A stretch of DNA of 42,303 bases from an uncultured Christensenellaceae bacterium (GTDB lineage Bacteria > Bacillota > Clostridia > Christensenellales > CAG-314), in contig CAJUNH010000012.1 of NCBI GenBank assembly GCA_910587795.1, positions 1 through 42,303 on the forward strand, given 5' to 3'. The translations under genes and the position numbers were made by a program. Shown here one piece after another: positions 14,937-24,426 of the stretch. The notes beneath the pieces were generated by a model that was not told where the DNA came from, did no database searches, and worked only from the letters and a program-made list of their open reading frames with translations. Numbering within the stretch: the first letter of the stretch is position 1; each line of letters opens with the position of its first letter.

Positions 14937-17804
14937 TTAGTTTCTTCTTATCGCTTCTATGGGTTTTTGCCTCGAAAGTTTTACAATGGGTATTATCGAG
15001 GCAATAACGGCTACTGCCAAACTCAAACCGCAGATTATGCCGAATTGACGCAGAGTATAACTTGCAAGCGTAATGCTTATATTCATAATATTTTTTAAAA
15101 AACTATTTATAAATATACAGCAAACCGCGGTTAAAACATTACTGAGCACAATGTTTATAAGCGCTATAAATATGCTTTCGGTTAAAAACATTTTAAGCAC
15201 GCCCGCGCCGCTGGAACCCAAAGCGCGTAAAATACCTATTTCCGTGTGCTTATTGTTGATACTGGTAGCAATATAGTTTGCCATCATCGATATGGCAAAC
15301 ACCGCGAATATCGCGCTTGCAATCAAAAACAGCATACTCATTTTATCCAAAAAGTCTTTGTTGACGTCTATTATTTTAATGACGTTATTGGAACACGAAA
15401 AAGTTATGCCCTCGCTGCGGGTAACAAGCTTTACAACGGCGTTGATTTTATTTACGTCTTGCGTGGACGGAGCAATCAAATCCGCATAACCGCCTTGCAG
15501 CGTATTAACGCCCAAGTTGCTCAGTCCGCTGAGCGTAAGCACAAACGACGTTTTTGCGCCCGCCGCAACCGCTTTGCCCGTTGTGTAAAAGCCTACGATT
15601 TTGTATTCGTTGTTTTCCAACGGCACGCTTAACAATTCGCCGCTATTGTTCGGGTCGTACTGAGTGGTATCGTATTTCGTAACCTTAGTAGTCCGTATTA
15701 TATCGTTTGAATCTGTGCGGCAAACCTCGTTAATCAGCTCTATCGCCGATTTTAACGCGGCGATTTTTTCCTCGCCTGTGGTTTTGGACGTTTTTATTTC
15801 GTTTAGATATCCGTCCAATTTATCGATATATCCCTGATAACGGTCACTGCCCTGATTGATACTGTTATTGACCAAACGTTTAAACCTGTCTATGCCGAAT
15901 CCGCCGTCCAACGCCTCGGCGTAAATGCGCTCGAAGGCATATACGTTAAGCAAAATTTCATTGCTTTCCAAATCGTTTTTATCGCCTTCAAAATAGTAGA
16001 CGGCATTTTCAAATTTATTTAAATCGTCAAAAGAATAAAACTCGGCAAATTTTTCGTTAGGTTCAAAGTCGAATTTATACGTGTTGTCTATAGCCTTAAA
16101 AGCCGGCAGGTTTTTGGCTTCCACATAATAGTTATCCGCAAATCCGTGCTTTACAAACGCATACATTTGCAGACTGTTTAGAATATAGTTTTCGTATTCG
16201 GTTATTAATGTTTTTTCGGCATTTGCATAGTTTTCGATAAGCGAATCGTATTTGGAATCTATTTCGCCCGCGTCTACTATACCTACTATTTTATAAAGCT
16301 TGCCGTTAATCGTCAGCGTTAGATAATCGCCTTCGCGCACCAAATCTTCTATCTTAATATTTTGAAAATTATTTGCGCTTATTACAAACGAATTATTTTT
16401 GCTTACATAGCCCCAGTTAATTATACACTGAGCGTAATACTTGGATATTGCCAACTCGTCGTAAGCGTTCGGCATACGTCCGCACAGCATAGTCAAACCG
16501 TAGTCGTTAAATTCGTCCTGCACCATTTCGACAAAACCGTTAAAAAACGCGCTTACATAGTACTGACTTATAAAAGCAATACGGCTGATTTCAGTCGGTT
16601 TCATGGAACCTGTCTTAAACACGCCCTTAAACTTTAAGCCCGTTTCTGCATTTACGTCGTCCACAAGCTGCTGACTGAAATTGATAGAATTGTCTTTATC
16701 TCCTATTGCGGCAGACAGCACCAACGAAGGTACGTTGGAGTTTTTAAGCGTGTTTGCCGTTAATCTGCCTTGATCGTAAATTGCCATCGTGTCAAACAGA
16801 CCGAAAACCGAAAACGCAATGGCGCACAGCAAAATTGTTACAACTAACCGCAGCGGTTTTATTCTTAGACTGTTAATGCCGAGCTTTAAGTTATTGACGA
16901 TACCCAGCCTGCCCTTTATAAACTTACAGTCGCCGTCGGCATACTTTTTACACACAACTTCCGTAGGTTTTTCTACGGAAAAAGCCTGTCCGTCCACTAC
17001 CTGAACGTCTTTGCTGTTTTCTATTCCGCCAATTAAAGTTTTAACGTCGGCAGCAGAGAGTTTTGCTCCGCGGCGGACGTACACTTTGTCGTTATTAATA
17101 CGTACGTCTTCTTTCTGTTTTGCCGCGTCGCGCAGAATCTGGTAGTCCTTTTCGATACTGCCGTCTTTCATCTGTATTATTCTGTCCGCATAATCGTTGG
17201 CAAGCTCTAAGTTGTGCGAAACGATTATAACCAACCGCTCGCGGGACAGCTCTTTTAGCAAATCCATAACTTGTATGCCCGACTGCGTATCCAAAGCGCC
17301 CGTCGGTTCGTCGGTTAAAATAACCTGAGGCTTTTTTACAAGGGCGCGCGCAATAGCTACGCGCTGTTTTTGCCCTCCCGACAGTTCGGCGGGGCGACGG
17401 TTGTTTAGACCTTCCAAGTCTACTCTTTTAAGCAAAGCGTTTATAGACTTAACGTCTCTTTTACGCTGACCTTGCAGTTCCATAGCTAAGCTGATGTTTT
17501 TTTCTACGGTCATTTCGTCCAAAAGGTTGTATTCCTGAAACACAAATCCTATAAAAGAATTACGGTAACTGTCAAAGTCCTTTTGTTTAAACGAGTCGAA
17601 ACTCTTGCCTTTAACTATCAGCTTGCCCGAATCGAAATTGTCTAAACCGCCGATAACGTTTAACATTGTGGTTTTGCCCGATCCCGATTTACCGGTGATA
17701 AAGACCATACCCTTTTCTTCAAAGCACAGACTGACGCCGTTTAATGCGACTACGTCTTTGCCTTTTGTTCTGTATATTTTGGTAACGTTTTGCAGTTCTA
17801 ACAT
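14937..17804 (-). CDS. MacB-like ABC transporter, ATPase-permease fusion
   Basis: This protein has 955 residues. Residues 1-220 are a LolD/MacB-type ATPase with Walker A TGKSGSGKTT, Q-loop VFQEYN, signature LSGGQKQR, Walker B VILTDEPTG and H-loop SHNLE. After a linker come one membrane helix (about 325-345), a large extracytoplasmic region of about 450 residues, and the FtsX permease domain with three helices at the carboxyl end (HTEIGILRALGSSGAG). Relatives move peptides, antibiotics or lipoproteins, or drive cell-wall hydrolases by mechanotransmission. The nearby lipoprotein operon upstream on the same strand could supply partners, but this is inference. AAAGGAT precedes ATG 17804. A 9-bp hairpin (17848-17876) sits in the leader. 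Confidence 0.88.
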   Translation of the reverse strand: MLELQNVTKIYRTKGKDVVALNGVSLCFEEKGMVFITGKSGSGKTTMLNVIGGLDNFDSGKLIVKGKSFDSFKQKDFDSYRNSFIGFVFQEYNLLDEMTVEKNISLAMELQGQRKRDVKSINALLKRVDLEGLNNRRPAELSGGQKQRVAIARALVKKPQVILTDEPTGALDTQSGIQVMDLLKELSRERLVIIVSHNLELANDYADRIIQMKDGSIEKDYQILRDAAKQKEDVRINNDKVYVRRGAKLSAADVKTLIGGIENSKDVQVVDGQAFSVEKPTEVVCKKYADGDCKFIKGRLGIVNNLKLGINSLRIKPLRLVVTILLCAIAFSVFGLFDTMAIYDQGRLTANTLKNSNVPSLVLSAAIGDKDNSINFSQQLVDDVNAETGLKFKGVFKTGSMKPTEISRIAFISQYYVSAFFNGFVEMVQDEFNDYGLTMLCGRMPNAYDELAISKYYAQCIINWGYVSKNNSFVISANNFQNIKIEDLVREGDYLTLTINGKLYKIVGIVDAGEIDSKYDSLIENYANAEKTLITEYENYILNSLQMYAFVKHGFADNYYVEAKNLPAFKAIDNTYKFDFEPNEKFAEFYSFDDLNKFENAVYYFEGDKNDLESNEILLNVYAFERIYAEALDGGFGIDRFKRLVNNSINQGSDRYQGYIDKLDGYLNEIKTSKTTGEEKIAALKSAIELINEVCRTDSNDIIRTTKVTKYDTTQYDPNNSGELLSVPLENNEYKIVGFYTTGKAVAAGAKTSFVLTLSGLSNLGVNTLQGGYADLIAPSTQDVNKINAVVKLVTRSEGITFSCSNNVIKIIDVNKDFLDKMSMLFLIASAIFAVFAISMMANYIATSINNKHTEIGILRALGSSGAGVLKMFLTESIFIALINIVLSNVLTAVCCIFINSFLKNIMNISITLASYTLRQFGIICGLSLAVAVIASIIPIVKLSRQKPIEAIRRN

Positions 17805-17847
17805 ATCAGTTTATCCTTTATGCGAAAAGTTCCTCTTAATGCGAATT

Positions 17848-17876
17848 TTCTCCGCACAATATTCTTATGCGGAGAA
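17848..17876 (-). other. Leader hairpin upstream of the ABC exporter
   Basis: TTCTCCGCA (17848-17856) pairs with TGCGGAGAA (17868-17876). There is no T run on either side, so it is not a terminator. The 293-nt gap holds no gene. Confidence 0.5.
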
Positions 17877-18097
17877 ACTTCATCATTTTGTGCTGTAATA
17901 ATAACTACTAAAAGTTTTAATCGTCTGCAATTTATTTATACCCGGCGATACGTCGATTTAATGTTTACGCTTTAATTTTTGATTAGGCAGCCTTATCGGC
18001 GCCGAAATAATTTTTGTACGACCGTCACGCCATAGAAAATACTGACGTAATTCCCAACGTGTTAGAGGCTGCGCCGTAAACACAAAAAATTTAAACG

Positions 18098-20134
18098 TTA
18101 CGCCTTAGGTTCGTATTGATTGCACCAACCGTTTGTTGTAAGGTTAGACGCACCCCAACCGTTAGGAGTACTGGACGTCATACCCGCCCAGAAGAATCCC
18201 TTGGTTAAATCGTCCAAACTGCTGGTTATGGCAGTATGCGTGCAATTATTAATGTTTAAGTTTGTAAAAGTGCTAATCCACGTTTCGTAGTCCGTTTCCA
18301 TTTTTGACGACCAACCGAAATAACCCAAAGATTTGTTGGAGCATATTCTCCAATCGCCTAAAACATGGCTGTCGTTAAAGGTGATGGACGTACCGTCTAC
18401 CTGACCGACAAACGCGCCTACAATATTTTCCGCGTTAAGATTGGGAATATAATCGTTTCTGGGGTTGTAAGTACTGTTATGCACTTCGTTCCACTTAACT
18501 TGATCGTAGCCCAACTTAATGTCTTTTACAGAGCAACTGTTATATACGATTACGTCGCTGCCCTGCGTTCTGCCCACTATACCGCCGACAAACGTTTTAT
18601 CTGCATAATCGTGAGAAGACATAGCGTAAAGCTCCACGTTTTCCGCTTTTAAATTATTACGCTTTACACCGTCGTTTACGGCGTGGTCCATACCTATAAT
18701 CGTACCGGCGTAGATTTTATAACCTCTTAAATTGATTACTGCGTTTTTAACAGTTATGTTTTCCAAATCCGATTCGCCGCCGTTGCTTCCGTCGCATTCC
18801 ATTCTGCCGGCAACAACGCCGAAATAAATGGGGTTAAGACAGTTGCCGCCCATATCGATTCTTTCGTAACCGTCACGGGTGATATTCGCGGTAACGTTTT
18901 CAAAATTTACGTCGTGCACGTAAGCGTCTACCAAATAGCCGAAAAATCCTACGTGCAAACCGTGCGTGTGGCTTAAGTTTGCTTCTTCGATAGATTCGTT
19001 TGTCAGTTTGAAGTTGGAAATCGTAAATCCGTTGCCGTCAAACTCGCTGCAGAAAGGCAACGCATCCGAACCGAACGTTGTTGCAATACTCTTCCATACC
19101 GCTCCGTTGCAATCGATATCGTTTTGCAAAACGTATATGATGTTTAATCTGTACGATTTGGGCAGGTTGCTTGTATCGCTGTTAAGCGTGCAAAGTTCTT
19201 CGTAATTAGAAATCCTTACAACTTTTTTGTTCATCGTTATTTTAGCGGTAAAAGTTTTAGCGTTGTAATTTTCGCTTTCCTTTACGTTTACAACTATATA
19301 CAGGCTGTCGCCGACGTTCATCAAAGTGTTTTCGATTGTTTCGTAGTCGTCGTTTACCGTTCCGTCGGGGTTAAGCTGAGTGTAATAAGCAATATCTTTG
19401 CTTGCGATGGCAACGTTGCTGTCTATAACGCCTAAAACATACTGATTACCGTCAAATTCGTAATAGTAACCGTCGTCGTCTTGCTGCAAAACAAGATCTT
19501 GATCCAAATCTACTTCGTCGTTATTTTCCAAACGTTTATTTGCGCCGAAAGTAACAAACGGGTCTGCCTTGGTAATTGTAAGTTTAGCGGTTAAATCGTC
19601 TATTGCAACGTCCTGCGCGCCGCTGAATACGGCTTTAACGGTATATTCGCCGGCGTTTTTAGCTTCCGTAACCTTAGTTTCGCCGAGATAGTATTCGTAC
19701 GCAACCGTCACTCCCTCGGGCAAAGTTCCCGCTATTTCCAACGTCTTAGCCGAACCGTCGTAAACAACCGTCTTACCCGTAAGCGTAATGCCTGCCATAT
19801 TGTGGCTTATCGTAAGCTTTGCAGTCATAGACTCTACCGGATTATAAATTTTTTCGTCGACGGTAAACACCGCTTTTACGGTATACACGCCTGCGTCTTT
19901 GGCTTCCTCAACCTTAGTTTCGCCGAGGTAATATTCGTACGCAACCGTCACTCCATCGGGCAATGTTCCGGTAATTTCCAAAGTTTTAACTTTTCCGTCG
20001 TAAACAAAAGATTTATCCGTAAAGCTTATGCCGCTCATATCGCAATCCTTAGGACCTTTACAAGCTGCAAGTCCTAAAACGCCGGCAATTAATATTACGG
20101 ATAAAACCAGTAATGCAATCTTTTTTCCTTTCAT
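18098..20134 (-). CDS. Lipoprotein with two MBG-like domains and a GLUG/beta-helix-like region
   Basis: This 678-residue protein has a lipoprotein signal with lipobox LAAC (C25). Two tandem MBG-like immunoglobulin folds (about 32-110 and 112-190) share the string GVTVAYEYYLGETKV. The following part (about 310-640) has beta-helix-like turns (NDIDCNGAVWKSI, FDGNGFTISNFKL, VGFFGYLVDAYVHDV, GGIVGRTQGSD), as in GLUG proteins. It is most likely a surface-displayed binding or adhesion protein. It lies 21 nt downstream of the DUF5722 gene, so both are read from the promoter with the G10 spacer. The near-identical repeat halves allow recombination. Confidence 0.75.
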   Translation of the reverse strand: MKGKKIALLVLSVILIAGVLGLAACKGPKDCDMSGISFTDKSFVYDGKVKTLEITGTLPDGVTVAYEYYLGETKVEEAKDAGVYTVKAVFTVDEKIYNPVESMTAKLTISHNMAGITLTGKTVVYDGSAKTLEIAGTLPEGVTVAYEYYLGETKVTEAKNAGEYTVKAVFSGAQDVAIDDLTAKLTITKADPFVTFGANKRLENNDEVDLDQDLVLQQDDDGYYYEFDGNQYVLGVIDSNVAIASKDIAYYTQLNPDGTVNDDYETIENTLMNVGDSLYIVVNVKESENYNAKTFTAKITMNKKVVRISNYEELCTLNSDTSNLPKSYRLNIIYVLQNDIDCNGAVWKSIATTFGSDALPFCSEFDGNGFTISNFKLTNESIEEANLSHTHGLHVGFFGYLVDAYVHDVNFENVTANITRDGYERIDMGGNCLNPIYFGVVAGRMECDGSNGGESDLENITVKNAVINLRGYKIYAGTIIGMDHAVNDGVKRNNLKAENVELYAMSSHDYADKTFVGGIVGRTQGSDVIVYNSCSVKDIKLGYDQVKWNEVHNSTYNPRNDYIPNLNAENIVGAFVGQVDGTSITFNDSHVLGDWRICSNKSLGYFGWSSKMETDYETWISTFTNLNINNCTHTAITSSLDDLTKGFFWAGMTSSTPNGWGASNLTTNGWCNQYEPKA

Positions 20135-20155
20135 TTCTTCCTCCTAAAAATCCTT

Positions 20156-22138
20156 TCAATTTGCTTTATAAGTAACTAATTCGTCAACTTCTCTTATAAT
20201 AATTAAATCCTCGTTCCAGTTGGAATTCCAGTCGAATCTGCTTTTGTACAGCGGCATTACGTCGCGCCATTCGTGAATATTGCCCATATTTTTGCCGTAA
20301 GTTACCAAACGTCCGCCGACAAATTCCGACCACTCGATATATTCCAGATATTCCTCGCTTACGTCAAAGGAGAACTGAGTATCTATATACTTGTACACAT
20401 AGTATGCGGGTTTTTTTACCGACATATCTTTAACTATTAAGCCAAAGTAGGCGCTTTCGCCCGTACTGTCGATAAGTCTGTAATAATTAAGCGCCTTAAC
20501 GCAAGACAGCTGCGAACACTTGTAATAAGCGTATGCAACTCCCGCCGCCTGCTGACGTTTGGATTTTTCAAACATACCCGAATCGTCAGCGCTGCTGGAA
20601 GAAACGCCGCCCTCGGTAACGTATACGCTGCGAACCGTACCGTTGCACAGTTTTACAGGCTGTTCCAAATAAAGCTGCATAAGTTCCAAATTAGACCAGC
20701 TTATATTGCTGGTAGTCAACGCGCCTGTCATTCCGGAGTTTTTGTCGCCCGCCCAAAAGCCCGGGTTAGATAAAGCTACACCGTACGGGTGCGCGGCAAT
20801 ACCCCAGTTGTAGTTGCCTTCCTGTAAGGTTTTTACGGAAAGAAGATCCAAAATGTTTTTAGGCGCATAGTATCCGTATCCTTCCGTTTGATTCCATCTG
20901 TTTGTAATGGATACCAAAACTTCCGTCCCCGCGTAATATTTTTTTAACGCTTGGTTTGCAATACGAAGCATTCTTTCGTATTCCGTAACGTAATCTTCCA
21001 AAGATAACGCTTCGTGCACGGTTACGTCCACAATTACGTTCCACCAAATGGACATATCTATTTCGTTGCCCATTACGTAACTTTCCACAACGCCGTATTT
21101 GTGTTTTTGCGAGCCGTCTTCCTGCGTGTAACGTTTACCGATAAACTCCATAAACGCGGCAAAATAATCCGCCCCGTAAGCATTGGCAGTATTAACCGCC
21201 CTTAACGTAGAACCGCTTTGCGAATGCGACGCTTCGTACGTTAAAAAGTACGGCTGAACGTACTGGTTGGACGTGTAGTTCATCAGCATAATAAGAGTGA
21301 CTTTTACTCCGTCCTGCGTATATTTGGCAATCATATCGTCATAGTGACGTAAATTTTTAAATCCGCCGTATTCGTCCAAACGGAAATAATAAGTTTTGCC
21401 GTTATAAATATATTTTTCCACCGCAGACGAACCCATAGTCGGGTTGGTTATAACAAGCTGACCGGAAACGTCATACGACTCGGTAAATTCCAAAGGCGTA
21501 ATTTCGCCCGTTGCGGAATTGTAAATTTCGTTAGGAACAATCATTCCGGTAAACAGCATATTAAGTTCGGTATGCTCGCAGCCTAAGTCTGCAACTTCCG
21601 CGCGGTAGGCGTCGTCGCACATAATACCTTTTATGCCCTTGGCTTTTATTGTCTGTTCGTGCTTGTATTCCGGTTCGATTTGAGAAGAATACACGGGACC
21701 GGCAATAATATCGTTACTTTCGCTTACGACGTAAAACTTATTATAAATCGTATCGTAACCGTTTTCGTCATAACGCGGTATTTCTATTTCGACGTCAGTT
21801 CCGCATTCGTAATCGCTTATTACGATAGGTTCGACGTCCTTGCTTTCCGCAACGCCGACTTGCTGTTCGCCGTATAAATACTCGTAGGGTTTTAACGATA
21901 CAACTTTTGCATAATCGCCTATTACGCCTACTGCGCCGATAGAAATTTTTGTAGCCGCGTTATCGCCCGTTGAAGTAGACACTGAAAACCGATATTCGGG
22001 TTCGACGTATTCGTCGTCAAATCCGTCGTCTATATCGTAATCGTTTTCAATTAAAAAACAGCCCAAAAGGGATACGCTCAACGAGAGTATCACCAGACAA
22101 AGCAATATTGAAAGCAGTTTTTTAACGGTCTTATTCAT
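20156..22138 (-). CDS. DUF5722-like lipoprotein, glycoside-hydrolase-like barrel
   Basis: This 660-residue protein has a lipoprotein signal with lipobox SLLGC (C27), an acidic linker and a region typical of DUF5722. The enzyme-like part has TIM-barrel features: ESYVMGNEIDMS with a candidate acid/base Glu at the strand-4 position, WGIAAHPYGV, and VYVTEGGVSSSS with a candidate nucleophile Glu at strand 7. These are the usual positions in clan A hydrolases. Catalysis is inference. A surface glycan-degrading or glycan-binding role fits, as does the co-transcribed adhesin-like lipoprotein. No clear ribosome site is seen before ATG 22138. Expression likely depends on the promoter at 22187-22217. 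Confidence 0.65.
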   Translation of the reverse strand: MNKTVKKLLSILLCLVILSLSVSLLGCFLIENDYDIDDGFDDEYVEPEYRFSVSTSTGDNAATKISIGAVGVIGDYAKVVSLKPYEYLYGEQQVGVAESKDVEPIVISDYECGTDVEIEIPRYDENGYDTIYNKFYVVSESNDIIAGPVYSSQIEPEYKHEQTIKAKGIKGIMCDDAYRAEVADLGCEHTELNMLFTGMIVPNEIYNSATGEITPLEFTESYDVSGQLVITNPTMGSSAVEKYIYNGKTYYFRLDEYGGFKNLRHYDDMIAKYTQDGVKVTLIMLMNYTSNQYVQPYFLTYEASHSQSGSTLRAVNTANAYGADYFAAFMEFIGKRYTQEDGSQKHKYGVVESYVMGNEIDMSIWWNVIVDVTVHEALSLEDYVTEYERMLRIANQALKKYYAGTEVLVSITNRWNQTEGYGYYAPKNILDLLSVKTLQEGNYNWGIAAHPYGVALSNPGFWAGDKNSGMTGALTTSNISWSNLELMQLYLEQPVKLCNGTVRSVYVTEGGVSSSSADDSGMFEKSKRQQAAGVAYAYYKCSQLSCVKALNYYRLIDSTGESAYFGLIVKDMSVKKPAYYVYKYIDTQFSFDVSEEYLEYIEWSEFVGGRLVTYGKNMGNIHEWRDVMPLYKSRFDWNSNWNEDLIIIREVDELVTYKAN

Positions 22139-22186
22139 TACTGTAAACTCTGTTAGTTTATATTTTAGGCAATTTTAGTATTAATA

Positions 22187-22217
22187 TTTATAACACCCCC
22201 CCCCCGTCTTTTGTCAA
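22187..22217 (-). promoter_or_regulatory. Promoter with a G10 spacer, likely phase-variable
   Basis: On the minus strand, TTGACA (22212-22217) and TATAAA (22187-22192) are 19 nt apart, and ten of those bases are a G homopolymer (22196-22205). The two boxes otherwise match sigma-A consensus. Loss of two G would give the ideal 17-nt spacing. It drives the two lipoprotein genes at 22138 and 20134. Confidence 0.8.
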
Positions 22218-22424
22218 CCGAATATCCGTTCCATTCCCAAAATTACGACAAAAAAAGAGGCAAAATGCAATAAAATTGTTCAGTTTTGATAAATTCAAGT
22301 AAAATTACCGTACTTTTTATATGCAACTGTATCGTAAAATGGTTAATTACTATTAGTTTTTAGTATAAAATATACCTTTATTTAAAAACAAACCGAAATA
22401 CGCCGCAAAAACAAATGTACTTGC

Positions 22425-22453
22425 TTGACAAACTGCAATAAAAAATTTAGAAT
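22425..22453 (+). promoter_or_regulatory. Sigma-A promoter of glyS
   Basis: TTGACA (22425-22430), 17 nt and TAGAAT (22448-22453) precede a leader of about 195 nt. The leader holds a hairpin (ACGTCGGC 22480-22487 with GCCGACGT 22496-22503) and the repeat CGCGCAA/TTGCGCG (22559-22565, 22590-22596). There is no T-box consensus. Confidence 0.75.
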
Positions 22454-22654
22454 AAAACCAACTTTGTTTTTGCATTAAAACGTCGGCATATCAACGCCGA
22501 CGTCAAAGCATATTTTTATTTCGCAACCTTTTATTGATGCGGAAAAAATTACGCTATGCGCGCAATTCTTGACGGCAAATTATTATTTTTTGCGCGGTAT
22601 TGTTACAGAAATTTAAAGATTTAACGATAATACTCGTTGATAAGGAGAATAACT

Positions 22655-24043
22655 ATGGCAGAACTTACAATGGATAAACTGGTAAACCTTGCCAAAGGCC
22701 GCGGTTTTGTTTACTCGGGAAGCGAAATTTACGGAGGGCTCAGCAATTCGTGGGATTACGGTCCTTTGGGCGTTGAACTTAAAAACAATATTAAACAAGT
22801 GTGGTACCGTAAATTCGTAAAAGAACATCCGCTAAACGTCGGTTTGGATTCCGCAATTATTATGAACCCTCGCACGTGGGAAGCGACAGGACACCTTGCT
22901 GGATTTTCCGACCCGTTAATGGACTGCAAAAGCTGCAAAACGCGTTACCGCGCCGACAACTTAATAGAAGAGTATCAGGCAAAACACAACCTTGAAAACA
23001 CCGTTGCGCAAATGAGCGACGACGATATGTCGGCATATGTCAAGGAACATCAAATACACTGCCCAGTTTGCGGCAAGTGCGATTTTACCGCCATACGTAA
23101 GTTTAACCTTATGTTTAAGACGTTTATCGGCGTTACGGAAAACTCCACGTCTACCGTATACCTCCGCCCCGAAACGGCGCAGGGTATATTTGTAAACTTT
23201 AAAAACATTTGCCGCACCACCCGTAAAAAAGTTCCTTTCGGCGTTGGACAAATAGGCAAAGCCTTCCGTAACGAAATTACACCCGGTAACTTTATTTTCC
23301 GTCAAAGAGAGTTTGAGCAAATGGAGATGGAGTTTTTCTGCAAGCCGGGCACCGACCTGGAATGGTTTAACTACTGGAAGAACTTTTGCAAGCAATGGCT
23401 GCTCGACCTTGGAATGAAAGAAGAAAATTTACGTTTAAGAGACCACGGCAAAGACGAACTGTGTTTTTACAGCAAAGCGACAACCGACTTTGAGGTTAAA
23501 TTCCCCTTCGGTTGGGGCGAACTGTGGGGAATTGCCGACAGAACGGACTACGACCTTACGCGTCATCAGGAAACTTCCAACCAGCCGCTGGACTACACAG
23601 ACCCCGTTACAAACGAAAAGTACGTTCCCTACGTTATAGAACCGAGCCTCGGCGTAGACAGAGCGTTTTTGGCGTTTTTAAGCAACGCTTACGACGAAGA
23701 AGCCGTAGGCGAAAACGATACGCGCGTAGTATTGCACTTACACCCAGAACTTGCGCCCGTTAAAGCCTGCGTTTTGCCGCTGTCCAAAAAACTAAACGAA
23801 ACCGCGGCGGAAATTTATAACGATCTGCTTAAAGAGTTTGCCTGCGACTACGACGAAGCGGGCAGTATAGGTAAACGGTACCGCCGTCAGGACGAGATTG
23901 GTACGCCCTACTGCGTAACGGTGGACTTCGATACAGAAACCGACCGCTGCGTAACGGTACGCGAACGCGACAGCATGCAGCAAGAACGCGTCCCCGTTGC
24001 GGAATTGAAGGAATATTTGAAAAAGAGAATTTTTATTTATTAA
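22655..24043 (+). CDS. glyS: Glycine--tRNA ligase, single-chain dimeric type
   Basis: This 462-residue class II synthetase of the alpha2 type (glyQS) carries YGGLSNSWDYGPLG at the amino end, zinc cysteines CKSCKTRY and CPVCGK, and RPETAQGIFVNF. Motif 2 is AFRNEITPGNFIFRQREFEQ, motif 3 is EPSLGVDRAFLAFL, and a C-terminal anticodon-binding domain has QDEIGTPYCVTVDF. It charges tRNA-Gly. The start at 22655 has AAGGAG at a correct distance; the ATG at 22637 has none. A long structured leader suggests transcriptional control, but not by a recognisable T-box. A clean terminator follows. Confidence 0.96.
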   Translation: MAELTMDKLVNLAKGRGFVYSGSEIYGGLSNSWDYGPLGVELKNNIKQVWYRKFVKEHPLNVGLDSAIIMNPRTWEATGHLAGFSDPLMDCKSCKTRYRADNLIEEYQAKHNLENTVAQMSDDDMSAYVKEHQIHCPVCGKCDFTAIRKFNLMFKTFIGVTENSTSTVYLRPETAQGIFVNFKNICRTTRKKVPFGVGQIGKAFRNEITPGNFIFRQREFEQMEMEFFCKPGTDLEWFNYWKNFCKQWLLDLGMKEENLRLRDHGKDELCFYSKATTDFEVKFPFGWGELWGIADRTDYDLTRHQETSNQPLDYTDPVTNEKYVPYVIEPSLGVDRAFLAFLSNAYDEEAVGENDTRVVLHLHPELAPVKACVLPLSKKLNETAAEIYNDLLKEFACDYDEAGSIGKRYRRQDEIGTPYCVTVDFDTETDRCVTVRERDSMQQERVPVAELKEYLKKRIFIY

Positions 24044-24059
24044 ATATATATAATTAATT

Positions 24060-24085
24060 AAGCGTGGAATTATCCACGCTTTTTT
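24060..24085 (+). terminator. Terminator of glyS
   Basis: AGCGTGGA (24061-24068) pairs with TCCACGCT (24073-24080) around a 4-nt loop, followed by T5. Confidence 0.9.
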
Positions 24086-24274
24086 GCAGTTTTGCGCACA
24101 TACCGCTTAGATCAAAAATACTATATCTATAAATTTTTTGCCTAAAAGCAGCAACGCGCGTTTTATTTGTAAATAAAATATGCTTACTCCTTTTAAAAAG
24201 ATATTCCGTTTTAAACTGCCATATTTTTTTGCAGAAACATATTTAAAAACGGTAAAATACTATTTATATAAGGT

Positions 24275-24308
24275 AAGCGCACGATAAAATAAAGTGTGCG
24301 CTTTTTAT
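24275..24308 (+). terminator. Second terminator-like hairpin before tex
   Basis: AAGCGCAC (24275-24282) pairs with GTGCGCTT (24296-24303), followed by T-rich sequence. It lies upstream of the tex promoter and so insulates tex. The rest of the 383-nt gap shows nothing else. Confidence 0.65.
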
Positions 24309-24328
24309 TTTTACAATGAGCAAATTTA

Positions 24329-24357
24329 TTGCAAAATTAATTTGCATTTGATATAAT
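24329..24357 (+). promoter_or_regulatory. Sigma-A promoter of tex
   Basis: TTGCAA (24329-24334), 17 nt and TATAAT (24352-24357). AGGAG precedes the gene start. Confidence 0.75.
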
Positions 24358-24426
24358 TATAGAGTTCGTATTTGCCTGCGCAAACACACGGACTGTTATT
24401 TAGTTTTACTATCGTAGGAGTATTTT

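Noticed and set aside
17848..17876. Terminator upstream of the ABC exporter
   Set aside because: The stem is good but neither strand has a T run after it.
22454..22654. T-box leader before glyS
   Set aside because: The leader has hairpins but lacks the conserved T-box sequence and the antiterminator-terminator pair.
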